Assembly (NCBI GenBank): GCA_937925525.1
Contig: CALALS010000238.1
Coordinates: forward strand, 1 to 23,421
Reading direction: 5' to 3'
DNA: 23,421 nucleotides
Source: an uncultured Flavobacteriales bacterium
GTDB lineage: Bacteria; Bacteroidota; Bacteroidia; Flavobacteriales_E; Vicingaceae
Shown here: positions 1 to 8,113 of the stretch, piece by piece
Numbering within the stretch: position 1 is the first letter of the stretch
How the letters are laid out: each line of letters starts with the position of its first letter
The notes under the pieces: model-generated
The model's database searches: none
The model's input: the letters and a program-made list of their open reading frames with translations, nothing else
Told to the model about the DNA's origin: nothing
Program-made: the position numbers and the translations under genes

Positions 1-399
1 AACATTAAGCAAGACAACTACAAAGAGTTTCTGTTGGTTGTATTGGCCGGAAATTTAAAAAGAATTCCAGAGTATTTTGATGCTCCAAAAGATAATAGAA
101 TATTAGATAAATGTATAGAGCAGCTAACTTATATATTCGATAAATCGTATGATGACATTTTTACTTTAATCAAAAAATATCAATCCTTTATATCTAAAGT
201 AAATTTTCCTTCTAAAAATACGCTTTATGGAATGAGTAAGGCTGTTTTCTATAAGTATGAATTAGCACAATATCAAGAAGAGTATTTTAGAAATATGAAT
301 AATCCTAATCCAATTTTTTTAAAGAGAATAAATGAAGTAATGGAAAACTTTATGTGGAATTGGGATGATTTTCTTGAAAAGTATAATGTGGTAGATTAA
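1..399 (+). CDS. Unrecognised protein, C-terminal part (5' end cut by window edge)
   Basis: The reading frame is open from base 1 (first codons read N-I-K-Q-D-N-Y-K) to a TAA at 397-399, so about 132 residues of the C-terminus are visible and the real start lies outside the window. A TTG at 34 could be taken as a start, but nothing favours it over simple continuation. The visible part is soluble-looking, rich in Lys, Asn, Tyr and Phe, predicted mainly helical, without a signal peptide or membrane segment. It ends in an aromatic stretch (ENFMWNWDDFLEKY). I recognise no family. Only 2 bp separate its stop from the stop of the convergent lhgO gene, and no terminator hairpin is visible between them. 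Confidence 0.6.
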   Translation, partial: NIKQDNYKEFLLVVLAGNLKRIPEYFDAPKDNRILDKCIEQLTYIFDKSYDDIFTLIKKYQSFISKVNFPSKNTLYGMSKAVFYKYELAQYQEEYFRNMNNPNPIFLKRINEVMENFMWNWDDFLEKYNVVD

Positions 400-401
400 T
401 T

Positions 402-1625
402 TTATCCTTTTAAATTAAACTGGGTTTCTGCCATTTCTCTAATTTGCGTTCCAATAGATAAACTTGCCGTTGCAGCCGGTGATGGTGCATTTAAAACATG
501 AATAGCGTTGTCTTTATATTCTATTCTAAAATCTTCACGGGTATCCCCAGAATTATTTAACAGCATTGCTCTTACTCCGGCTCTTCCAGGCTTTATGTCA
601 TCCATTGTTAAGGATGGAATCATTCTTTGAAGTGTTTTTAAGAATAATTTTTTAGAGAAAGCTCTTCGATATTCATTAATTCCGAATGACATATTACTGA
701 AAAACAATTTCCATGTTCCGGCATAAGTTAGTGCATCCCAAGTATCTCTAAAGGAAAAGTCAGTTTTACCATAGCCTTCTCTTTTAAATGTAAATACTGC
801 ATTTGGACCACACTCTACTTCTCCGTCTACCATTCTTGTAAAGTGTACTCCTAAAAACGGAAAAGCCGGATTAGGGACAGGGTAAATAAGGTTTTTTACT
901 TTATGTTTTGCTTGTTCGGTTAACTCATAGTAATCGCCTCTAAAGCCAACTACTTTTTCTTTTAATTTGACGCCATCTTTTTTTGCCAATCTATCGGCTT
1001 GCAAACCACCACAGCAAATCAAATATTTTGTGTGATAATGTGATTTTGATGTAACTACTTTGGTTTGATTACCATCTTTTTCAAAAGCGGTTACTTCTTC
1101 TCCTAACTTTAGTTTACTATTTGAATTGATGGAAAGATAAATTTCTACCATTTTTTCTGTGGCACCTCTAAAATCAATAATACCTGTACAAGGCACCCAT
1201 ATTCCGCCAATGCTTTCTACAAAAGGTTCTATTTCTTTGACTCTTTTAGCATCAATTTTTTCTATTCCTTCTGTTTTATTAGCAACTCCGTTTTCAAAAA
1301 TTTTATCCATGAATGGAAGTTCAGCTTTGTCGGTTGCCACTACCACTTTACCGCATACATCGTGCTTAATGTTATGTTCTTTTGCAAAAGCTACTAATTC
1401 ATGCCGTCCATCCACACAGGTTTTAGCTTTTTTTGAGCCAGGCTTATAATAAAGTCCTGAGTGAATAACGCCTGAATTATTTCCTGTTTGGTGGTCAGCT
1501 AGTTTGTTTTCTTTTTCTATAAGTAATATGGAAAGTTTTGGATAAGCTTTTTGAATTTGGTATGCTGTAGCTGCACCAACTATTCCTCCTCCAACTATGG
1601 TGATGTCAAATACTCGTTTTTCCAA
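402..1625 (-). CDS. lhgO: L-2-hydroxyglutarate oxidase (FAD-dependent)
   Basis: This 407-residue protein is a DAO-fold flavoprotein that oxidises L-2-hydroxyglutarate to 2-oxoglutarate; in E. coli the electrons go to the membrane quinone pool. The N-terminal dinucleotide-binding motif GGGIVGA is at residues 12-18, followed by the acidic end of the second strand (LLIEKE). The block TGNNSGVIHSGLYYKPGS at about 47-64 is characteristic of the LhgO/L2HGDH family. Length agrees with the family (about 400-420). The start must be the TTG at 1625 or later, because an in-frame TAA lies two codons upstream. The gene follows the MFS gene after a 21-bp gap and is probably the last cistron of the cluster, perhaps with an extra promoter at 1641-1649. 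The enzyme repairs a dead-end product made by side activity of malate or lactate dehydrogenases. Confidence 0.92.
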   Translation of the reverse strand: MEKRVFDITIVGGGIVGAATAYQIQKAYPKLSILLIEKENKLADHQTGNNSGVIHSGLYYKPGSKKAKTCVDGRHELVAFAKEHNIKHDVCGKVVVATDKAELPFMDKIFENGVANKTEGIEKIDAKRVKEIEPFVESIGGIWVPCTGIIDFRGATEKMVEIYLSINSNSKLKLGEEVTAFEKDGNQTKVVTSKSHYHTKYLICCGGLQADRLAKKDGVKLKEKVVGFRGDYYELTEQAKHKVKNLIYPVPNPAFPFLGVHFTRMVDGEVECGPNAVFTFKREGYGKTDFSFRDTWDALTYAGTWKLFFSNMSFGINEYRRAFSKKLFLKTLQRMIPSLTMDDIKPGRAGVRAMLLNNSGDTREDFRIEYKDNAIHVLNAPSPAATASLSIGTQIREMAETQFNLKG

Positions 1626-1640
1626 GGGTTAAATTTTGCT

Positions 1641-1649
1641 GCGAAGTTA
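1641..1649 (-). promoter_or_regulatory. Possible -7 promoter element for lhgO
   Basis: On the minus strand this reads TAACTTCGC, one base away from the Bacteroidota -7 consensus TAnnTTTG(C). It overlaps the TAA stop of the upstream MFS gene and sits about 16 bases before the lhgO TTG start, which would give a very short leader. No convincing -33 TTTG was found, so this is only a weak suggestion of separate lhgO transcription. Confidence 0.25.
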
Positions 1650-2933
1650 TACTTTTTCAACTTCTTTTGGTACAAGCAATAAAAGAAAAGCACCTACAAT
1701 AAAATAGGTTGCCAGTACAAAAACAGTTGACCTCATTGAGCCTGTGAGTGCATTAATAAAACCAAATGAAATGGTGCCAACTACTATTCCTAGTTTTTCT
1801 AATACATCGTAATAACTAAAATAAGAAGCCGTGTCATCAGTTACTGGAAGTAATTTTGAGTAAGTAGAACGAGAAAGAGATTGTGTCCCACCCATAATAA
1901 AACCAACTAATGTAGCTAAACAATAAAACTCAATAGGTTGAGTAATGTAAAAAGCAATTATACATGCTAAAATCCAACTCGCTACTATGAAAGTAAGTGC
2001 TTTTATATTCCCTAGTTTTTTACTTAGCCATGAGCAAAAATAGGAGCCTCCAATGGCTATAAACTGAATAATTAATACACTAATAATTAAACCCGATTTT
2101 GCTTTATCATCGGTTCCCCAATCTATTTCTTTAGCTGCAAAAAGTGTAGCCATATACATAATGGTCTGAACACCCATGCTATAAATAAAATAGGCTCTTA
2201 AGTACTTTTTTAAGTGTTCTTGGGTTTTAAATTCTTTAAAAACTTTTACTAGCTCTTCAAAACCTTTAGTAAATATATTTTGAGTAGTGATTTTTTTATT
2301 TCCTTTTGGAAGAACCATATAAGTATATTGGCTAAATAAAACCCACCAAATACCTGCCGTTAAAAATGCAAATCGGCTTGCATAGCCTTGACTTTTAAAT
2401 CCAAAAGTTTCCCAGTTCATAATTAAAATTAGGTCAATGATTAAAAGTATTCCGCTTCCCAAATAACCTAATGAAAATCCTTTTGCACTTATTTTATCGT
2501 GTTCAGATTTTGGTGCAATATCCGGTAAGTATGAATTATAAAAAACAATACTTCCCCAAAAACCTACACCAGCTAATACAACAGGAATCATACTTAGTTC
2601 AAGTTGATTTTCATCAAAATAATACAATGAGCAACATGATGCGGCTCCGATATAACAAAAAAGCTTTAGAAATATTTTTTTGTTTCCCATATAATCAGCA
2701 ATACCGGTTAAAATAGGAGAGAGGATGGAAACAATTAAAAAGGAAGTGGCTCCTATGTAAGCATATAGTTCTGTATTAATAAAACTTAGGCCAAAAAAAG
2801 TTACTTTGTCCGGAGTAATAGCAGAGTAAAAAGTCGGAAAAATTGCTGTAGTTATTACCAGTGGATAAACAGAGTTTGCCCAGTCATAAAAAGCCCAACC
2901 ATTAATTATTTTTTTTTCGGATTTTAAACTCAT
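1647..2933 (-). CDS. MFS transporter, UMF1 / Atg22-like family
   Basis: This 428-residue polytopic inner-membrane protein has about 11-12 hydrophobic segments. The N-terminal signature GWAFYDWANSVYPLVITTAIFP (residues about 12-33, quoted in part: YDWANS) is typical of the UMF1 family of the major facilitator superfamily, related to fungal Atg22. Substrates of bacterial members are mostly unknown, and nothing here identifies one. A GGTQSLSRSTYSKLLP loop at about 345-360 is also family-typical. Its ATG at 2933 overlaps the TGA stop of the CAP-domain gene in an ATGA arrangement, which implies translational coupling. Being next to lhgO makes an organic acid a guess only. Confidence 0.85.
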   Translation of the reverse strand: MSLKSEKKIINGWAFYDWANSVYPLVITTAIFPTFYSAITPDKVTFFGLSFINTELYAYIGATSFLIVSILSPILTGIADYMGNKKIFLKLFCYIGAASCCSLYYFDENQLELSMIPVVLAGVGFWGSIVFYNSYLPDIAPKSEHDKISAKGFSLGYLGSGILLIIDLILIMNWETFGFKSQGYASRFAFLTAGIWWVLFSQYTYMVLPKGNKKITTQNIFTKGFEELVKVFKEFKTQEHLKKYLRAYFIYSMGVQTIMYMATLFAAKEIDWGTDDKAKSGLIISVLIIQFIAIGGSYFCSWLSKKLGNIKALTFIVASWILACIIAFYITQPIEFYCLATLVGFIMGGTQSLSRSTYSKLLPVTDDTASYFSYYDVLEKLGIVVGTISFGFINALTGSMRSTVFVLATYFIVGAFLLLLVPKEVEKV

Positions 2934-5308
2934 TGGCTACAAGACTGACAATATTCTTTTTTCAGGTTTTTATTTTTTAATAACTGAAAACTCATATTAG
3001 GAAATCCAATGAGTTTACAAAAACGATCTAAATTTAAACTTTTAGCTTTAGCCATCAACATTAAAAACTCTTCTTGTGAAACTTGGTCTTCAGCATAAAT
3101 GGCAATTGTTAAAAATGAAAACAGTAAATCTTCGGTGTATTTTTCTTCTTTAATTAAAGGGTGAAGAATTTCAACAGCCCAGTCTATTTTCATCTGAAAC
3201 ATAAAGTAGCTAGCCAGTTCAAAAGATTGTTCTGTATTTAAATTACTTTTTAAAAGTGTTTTTTTGATTTCTTTTAGTGAACGGTCTCTTTCGTCAAACT
3301 TTCTTTTTTCATAGTAATATTCTGTTGCAATTAAATGAAAATTTAAGAGCATCTGGTTTATTTTTTCTTTGTTAATTCCATAAGAAGAGAGCTTTTTAAT
3401 GTCTTTTTCAAATTCTTCAGGGCTATTAATTGTATTTAAATCGATGTTCCAAAGCTCTAACATTGTATAGTATTTGTTATATAAAACACTTCCGTTTTTA
3501 TTGTTAACTTGAAGCAAGATGTCGAATTCTTTATTGTTGATTTTATATATGCTGTCGAGCTTAGATGTATCTGCAATAATGTTTAGAAGTGCAATTTGGT
3601 TGTTTAGTAGGTCTATTGTTTCGGGCTTTCTAGGTATGTCAAGCTCTAAAAGTTTAGAGTAATCAGCTTCTTTGTTTAATATTTTTTTAATTAGAGCTGT
3701 TTGTAACGCTTTTGCCTTTTTATAATCATTATTCGTAAGGGCATAGTTAATTCTTTCGTCAATAGTTTCTAATAGTAGAGAATCAACATAAACTTTTTCA
3801 AGGTAGAGTAAAACTTTGCCTTTTCTTTGGTCTTTTAAGTAAGGCTCAAGATTGTATCCTAATGTATCGCTTAAAACTATTTTTCTGAGTTGGTCTTTTG
3901 AAAATTGTTTAAGTTCTGCTTCGTAGGGAGAACCTTTAATAGACTCATAAAATCCTTCCCAGTTTTCTTCAGTTTTTACTGAGGAGATTATTTTTTCCAG
4001 CTGATATTCTTCAATTGCCTTTAAAATGCTTGCGGCTCTTTTTTTCTGTAGTTCAACATTTAATTCTTCTTTTCCTTCAATGGAAGAATAAGCGGTTAGT
4101 TCAATTTTTTTTATGTCATATTTATTTACTTCAAGGGAGTCCAAAAGTGGTTTAATATCTTCTAACTTGTAATTATACTTTGCTTTATCGAATGGAATTG
4201 TAAACTCTACAATACGTTTAATAGAATCGGTTTTATCAGTAATTGAAAAGGTATCTAGCTCCCACTCTAAACTTATTTTAGACAATGCAGGCTCACCTAT
4301 ATTGTTGTAAAAAATGGATTGACAAGCGCAACCATCTTTAATAATTAATAGGTTAAACTCATCTGCAATAGTGTCAACAAAACTTGGGATTTCGCCAAAA
4401 GAGACAAACATTTCATTTGTTTGTTTTGCTTCATTTTTAGAGTATAATGCTGATTTTTTTAATGGTTTTAAAAGATAGCCGTCATGAGTTTCTGCTGAGT
4501 GTAGCTTATTGCCTGTTTCACAACCGTATTGTTCTCTGAGAATAATGTCAACCCCAATGGCATCTTTTGACTTTTTAATAATATCTTTTAAAAACTCTAA
4601 ATCGTGAAAGTAGAAGTAAATTTTTCCGTTTTCAAAGTAAATGTTGTTGGATAATAGTTCTGGAAGATAAGGGTAATCTTTTTCTAGCTCGCTACACGCT
4701 TTTTGATTATATTCTTTTATTCCGTACTTTTTTTTTTCAGATTTTGTTGGTGGAATATATTTTTCTGATGCGAATACCTGAGTAGCATAAATAGAATTAT
4801 TTTCTTTATTGAATGCGACTCCTGTCCCAACGGTGTAAAAATCTTCGTCAATAATATTTTGGTGGTGGTCAGTAGAATTTATCCAGCCTTTAACTAATGC
4901 TTCTGCAGCTTCTTCGTAAGTTTCTATTACTATTTTTTCTCTTTCACCATATATTTTGGTTTTTACTCCACAAAAAATGTTGTGACAATTTTCTCCTACC
5001 ATTGCAAAATTACCATTGTAGTATTTTACTCTCTCAAAAGCAGACTTTTTGTTTTTTGATGGTTGGTCGTGAGTTACCCTTTTAATTTTTGCCATAAAAC
5101 CTGCTTGGTCTTTGGCGGCCATTGTCAGTTTGTCTTCGTACTTAAGTTGATTTATTTTTTTTGATTTTCTATACGCATTTACTTTTGTTTCTATTAATGA
5201 TTCAAGTAATTCAGAATTTGGATTTTTGAAATCAATATTGTCAATAGGGTTTTGAGCAATAGAAAAACTGCTGATAATTGATAGTAATATTATGAAATAA
5301 ACTTTCAT
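2930..5308 (-). CDS. CAP (SCP/PR-1) domain protein with OmpA-like module
   Basis: This 792-residue exported protein starts with a signal peptide (residues 1-19, ending SFSIAQ). Residues about 35-180 form a CAP domain: NAYRKSKKI opening helix, His80 in VTHDQP, Glu106 in GENCHN, then WINSTDHHQNI and a closing ATQVFA strand. Residues about 366-505 resemble the divergent OmpA-like modules of Bacteroidota, with AYSSIEGKEELN, QKKRAASIL, and a following ENWEGFYESI segment. The remaining 290 residues are mainly helical, perhaps TPR-like, and end with a Cys pair (CQSC). Bacterial CAP proteins are envelope proteins of mostly unknown activity. The gene lies 29 bp after an OmpA-family gene and overlaps the MFS gene by 4 bp. 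The CAP call is strong; the OmpA-like call is moderate; the C-terminal fold is a guess. Confidence 0.82.
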   Translation of the reverse strand: MKVYFIILLSIISSFSIAQNPIDNIDFKNPNSELLESLIETKVNAYRKSKKINQLKYEDKLTMAAKDQAGFMAKIKRVTHDQPSKNKKSAFERVKYYNGNFAMVGENCHNIFCGVKTKIYGEREKIVIETYEEAAEALVKGWINSTDHHQNIIDEDFYTVGTGVAFNKENNSIYATQVFASEKYIPPTKSEKKKYGIKEYNQKACSELEKDYPYLPELLSNNIYFENGKIYFYFHDLEFLKDIIKKSKDAIGVDIILREQYGCETGNKLHSAETHDGYLLKPLKKSALYSKNEAKQTNEMFVSFGEIPSFVDTIADEFNLLIIKDGCACQSIFYNNIGEPALSKISLEWELDTFSITDKTDSIKRIVEFTIPFDKAKYNYKLEDIKPLLDSLEVNKYDIKKIELTAYSSIEGKEELNVELQKKRAASILKAIEEYQLEKIISSVKTEENWEGFYESIKGSPYEAELKQFSKDQLRKIVLSDTLGYNLEPYLKDQRKGKVLLYLEKVYVDSLLLETIDERINYALTNNDYKKAKALQTALIKKILNKEADYSKLLELDIPRKPETIDLLNNQIALLNIIADTSKLDSIYKINNKEFDILLQVNNKNGSVLYNKYYTMLELWNIDLNTINSPEEFEKDIKKLSSYGINKEKINQMLLNFHLIATEYYYEKRKFDERDRSLKEIKKTLLKSNLNTEQSFELASYFMFQMKIDWAVEILHPLIKEEKYTEDLLFSFLTIAIYAEDQVSQEEFLMLMAKAKSLNLDRFCKLIGFPNMSFQLLKNKNLKKEYCQSCSQ

Positions 5309-5325
5309 TTGACAATAAAGAAAGT

Positions 5326-5340
5326 TAATACCTGGTATTA
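5326..5340. repeat. 15-bp inverted repeat between the OmpA and CAP genes
   Basis: The sequence TAATACCTGGTATTA is perfectly symmetric around its central T (7-bp arms). It covers the stop codon of the OmpA-family gene (5338-5340) and most of the 29-bp gap before the CAP gene. The single-base centre and missing T-run argue against an intrinsic terminator, so a protein-binding site or chance symmetry is more likely. Its TACC/GGTA core recurs in the palindrome at 20520-20535. Confidence 0.4.
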
Positions 5341-6420
5341 TTCAAAAATTTTTATTTCAACCCTTCTATTTTCGGCTCTGCCTTTTTCTGTTTTATTATT
5401 TGTAATCGGCTCTTGGCTGCCTTTCCCCTCAACAGTTATAACATTATTAACGCCATTATGTACAAAATAGTTTTTTACACTTTGCGCTCTTTCTTTTGAT
5501 AGAGTAATGTTTTTTGATTCTACTCCTGTGCTGTCTGTATGCCCTATTATTTCAACTTTTAGACCAGGGTTGTCTTTTAAAAAATCAACCCATTTATTTA
5601 ACTCAGTAAATGATGTATTTAGTAGCTCACTACTATTTATGGCAAATGAAATGTTTTTTATGATGTTTCTTTTATTTTTTTCAACTTGAAAGGTGTCTAC
5701 TTTATTTATGTTAATTACATATCTATTAGAATCAGCAAAAAGCGTAAAATTTGAGTCTAAATCAAGTGTTAAGTTTATTGGTCTTGTCGCATCTATATCA
5801 ACTAACTTTTTTGGTTCAAATGCTTCAACAACTACTGAATCTATATAGTAATAGGCATAATTCCAGCTATAATCTTCAAAAGTTATTTTTCCCGAAAAAT
5901 CATCAGAGAAAAAGTTTCCTAGAAGTAAATATTGTTCTCCACCGCTTACTTTAAAAGTGTCTGAAACCACAAACCATTGACCTGTTTTTTTCATAAATAG
6001 CTCATTTGAAATAGTTGATTGAGGAACTTTATCAATAACACTATACTTTTCAAAAGAAGGCCTTTCTTTTTCAAATAATGCGCTCATGTGCCCTAGGGCA
6101 AATTGGCAATCTGTTCGAAGCATTGCTTTATAGGATATTTTATACTCTAATGTATCAGTTAGTGGTTCATTTAATTTAACACACAAATATTCTCTTCTAT
6201 TAGGTTTAAAGCAAAAGGTATAAAATCCTACATAAAAATCTCCGTCTTTTTGTCTTAAATCCGGAGTAGTTCCGTTTGCTGAAAACCAGTTTGAAACCGA
6301 CTTTATTGTTGAGAGATTATCTTTTGGAGATTGATGGTTGAAATTAAAATTGGGCACCATGTTTTGTGAGTGCCCAATTAATATTATTGTAGTAAAGGAA
6401 ATAAAAAAAAATATTCGCAA
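5338..6420 (-). CDS. OmpA family protein with N-terminal carbohydrate-binding-like domain (second of a pair)
   Basis: About 360 residues. A signal peptide (MRIFFFISF..., ending GHSQ) is followed by a beta-rich domain (about residues 20-205) opening with MVPNFNFN, the same layout as the VPNPSFE domain of the neighbour upstream. It may be galactose-binding or jelly-roll-like. The last about 110 residues are an OmpA C-terminal domain with GHTDSTGVESKN, LSKERAQSV and ENRRVEI, the residues that bind diaminopimelate of peptidoglycan, so non-covalent attachment to the cell wall is expected. The start is uncertain: a TTG at 6420 lies 1 bp past the previous stop, and another at 6444 would add 8 residues and overlap that gene by 23 bp. 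I prefer 6420 because it gives a compact signal peptide. Confidence 0.82.
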   Translation of the reverse strand: MRIFFFISFTTIILIGHSQNMVPNFNFNHQSPKDNLSTIKSVSNWFSANGTTPDLRQKDGDFYVGFYTFCFKPNRREYLCVKLNEPLTDTLEYKISYKAMLRTDCQFALGHMSALFEKERPSFEKYSVIDKVPQSTISNELFMKKTGQWFVVSDTFKVSGGEQYLLLGNFFSDDFSGKITFEDYSWNYAYYYIDSVVVEAFEPKKLVDIDATRPINLTLDLDSNFTLFADSNRYVININKVDTFQVEKNKRNIIKNISFAINSSELLNTSFTELNKWVDFLKDNPGLKVEIIGHTDSTGVESKNITLSKERAQSVKNYFVHNGVNNVITVEGKGSQEPITNNKTEKGRAENRRVEIKIFE

Positions 6421-6421
6421 A

Positions 6422-7546
6422 CTATTGAGGTACTGAAAATTCAATTCTCATATTAGCTTTTTGTCCTTCAGGAGTTCCTGTTTCGTCTTTAGGTTCAGTA
6501 TCTGTTTTGCTTTCTACCTTAATCCTATCCTGAGCAATTCCCTTAGAAACAATGTATTTACTGGCAGCTTCAGCTCTTTTTTGCGCTAATATAGCCATAG
6601 ATTTTTCTGACGCATCTATGTGACCTGTAATTACAATTTTTGTGGTTTCGTTTTCTTTCAAGTATGCAATTACTCCATCTAACTTTTTATTGGCTTCAGC
6701 CGAAATAGCAGAAGACTTAGGAGCAAAAGTAATTTCTAACCCATTTACTTCAACTTCTTCAACCGCATTTGGATCACTTTTAAATTCTTTATTAATTACT
6801 TCTGCTTTTCCTCCTGCAATTAGTTCGCATTGACAATCTTCAACATTCTTACTGTTTACCACAGAAACATCATCAATATAATAATAACCATCATAAGTCT
6901 GAGGTTTTGTAAATCCTCTAGGTCGTTTTACTTTTTCAGAAAGTGTAGCATCGGAGGGTTTGAAGTTTCCAATAGTGATATATTCTTCTCCACCTTTTGC
7001 AGTGTATTCTCCACAAATGGTTTCCCACCAAAACTGCTTAGAAAAAATCCTGTTTTTTCTATGAACAATTTGGGGCTCAGCTTTAAGGATATCATTGTTC
7101 TTAGCCGAAATAGCATCTTCAGAAATGTATAACCCAAGATTATTTACTGCGTACTTCGATAGGTCGGCAAAGCTAACATTAAATTGAACGCAGTATTTTT
7201 CCCCTTTTACTAAAGGCTCTTTTAATTTAGCTTGAAGGTAGCCTCTAGGCTCTTTGTCTTTGTAACTATAAAAACTTATTCCAGCATAGTTTTTTCCTGT
7301 CATTGCTTTTTCTTCACCATAGCTATTGTTTGGCACACCTACTTCTTCACTTTTAGTGTCTTCAGAATATAAATCAACAGGTCCTAACGTTGCTGCTTTC
7401 CAGCCTGTAGCATATTCAATTTGACCGGGAGATTTAACTTTCTTTTCAACTTGTTCGAAACTAGGATTGGGAACTAAGTTGTTTTCTTGTGCGAAGGCAA
7501 ATACAGATAATGTAATTGCTAATAGACTTAATATATTTTTCATCAT
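6422..7546 (-). CDS. OmpA family protein with N-terminal carbohydrate-binding-like domain (first of a pair)
   Basis: The protein is about 374 residues from the ATG at 7546 (another ATG follows at 7543); the signal peptide MKNILSLLAITLSVFAFAQ supports this start over an upstream TTG at 7594. After the signal comes NLVPNPSFE, the opening of a domain common in Bacteroidota envelope proteins, running to about residue 230 and closing with YYYIDDVSV. The C-terminal about 105 residues are OmpA-like but drifted: GHIDASE replaces GHTDxxG and NMRIEF replaces NRRVEI, while Asp and the QKRAEA helix are kept. Peptidoglycan binding is therefore likely but less certain than in the downstream partner. The pair looks like an old tandem duplication. 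Role: structural link between outer surface and cell wall, inferred from domains only. Confidence 0.84.
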   Translation of the reverse strand: MMKNILSLLAITLSVFAFAQENNLVPNPSFEQVEKKVKSPGQIEYATGWKAATLGPVDLYSEDTKSEEVGVPNNSYGEEKAMTGKNYAGISFYSYKDKEPRGYLQAKLKEPLVKGEKYCVQFNVSFADLSKYAVNNLGLYISEDAISAKNNDILKAEPQIVHRKNRIFSKQFWWETICGEYTAKGGEEYITIGNFKPSDATLSEKVKRPRGFTKPQTYDGYYYIDDVSVVNSKNVEDCQCELIAGGKAEVINKEFKSDPNAVEEVEVNGLEITFAPKSSAISAEANKKLDGVIAYLKENETTKIVITGHIDASEKSMAILAQKRAEAASKYIVSKGIAQDRIKVESKTDTEPKDETGTPEGQKANMRIEFSVPQ

Positions 7547-7583
7547 AAAATTGTTTTGTGATTTGATTAAACAAAATCCGTTC

Positions 7584-7591
7584 CGAAAGTA
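7584..7591 (-). promoter_or_regulatory. Possible -7 promoter element for the OmpA-CAP cluster
   Basis: On the minus strand this reads TACTTTCG, one mismatch from the TAnnTTTG consensus of Bacteroidota. It lies 37 bases before the ATG at 7546. No clear TTTG was found at the -33 distance. It overlaps one arm of the inverted repeat at 7587-7603. If real, it excludes the TTG at 7594 as a start codon. Confidence 0.35.
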
Positions 7592-7603
7592 CAAAAAGTA
7601 CTT
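7587..7603. repeat. Inverted repeat AAGTAC-N5-GTACTT
   Basis: AAGTACAAAAAGTACTT has perfect 6-bp arms around a run of five A. It lies in the 79-bp gap between the small T9SS-domain gene and the first OmpA gene, overlapping the possible -7 element at 7584-7591. On the minus strand the loop, not the downstream flank, holds the T-run, so it is not a standard terminator; an operator is possible. Confidence 0.4.
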
Positions 7604-7625
7604 GAAATAATGAAAAATAAGGGGC

Positions 7626-8111
7626 TTAGTCTATTTTTTGTAGCTTGTATGAGGACTTATATTGGTTATCAAGGGAAACTAAATTTATGATGTAATAGCC
7701 AGAACTAAGAGAACTCAAATTTAAAGTTACTTTTCTTTGCCAATTAGGAATTAATTGTTCTTTTATTATTTTACCAGAAGCATCATAAATAGTTAAATTA
7801 ATTTCAAACTCTTTGTCTGACAAATCAATATTCAAAAGTTCTCTGCTTGGATTAGGGTAAATATTAACTTGCAATTTGTTTTTTGCTTCTTCAATACCAA
7901 CATTTTCTTGTTCAGGTTGTTGAAATCCCTGAGTGATAATGTTAGATGAGGAAGAAACTGTTTCGATGATCATTTCGCCAAATGTGAAACTAAGTTGGGC
8001 AGATGTGTTGGCGTAAAAATCTCCAGACGAAGAAATTACTTCAGGTGTTATAGTTTGGCAAAATGAAAAACTATAAATGAAAGTTAATATTGCTAATAAT
8101 GATACCTTCAT
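7626..8111 (-). CDS. Small T9SS type A sorting-domain protein
   Basis: This 161-residue protein has a signal peptide (MKVSLLAILTFIYSFSFCQ), a short N-terminal part with the common Bacteroidota pattern PEVISSSGDFYANTS...SFTFGE...TQGFQQPE, and a C-terminal sorting domain from about residue 80. That domain shows YPNPSRELLNI, IYDASGKII, LNLSSLSSGYYIINL and a terminal KLQKI strand, the usual Por secretion system layout. It should cross the outer membrane through the T9SS and be cleaved and attached to the surface. Almost nothing besides the targeting signals remains, so its own role is unclear. The ATG lies 2 bp after the stop of the S74 tail-fibre-like gene, so the two are surely co-transcribed. 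It might anchor or escort that partner, which has no sorting domain of its own. Confidence 0.85.
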   Translation of the reverse strand: MKVSLLAILTFIYSFSFCQTITPEVISSSGDFYANTSAQLSFTFGEMIIETVSSSSNIITQGFQQPEQENVGIEEAKNKLQVNIYPNPSRELLNIDLSDKEFEINLTIYDASGKIIKEQLIPNWQRKVTLNLSSLSSGYYIINLVSLDNQYKSSYKLQKID

Positions 8112-8113
8112 AA

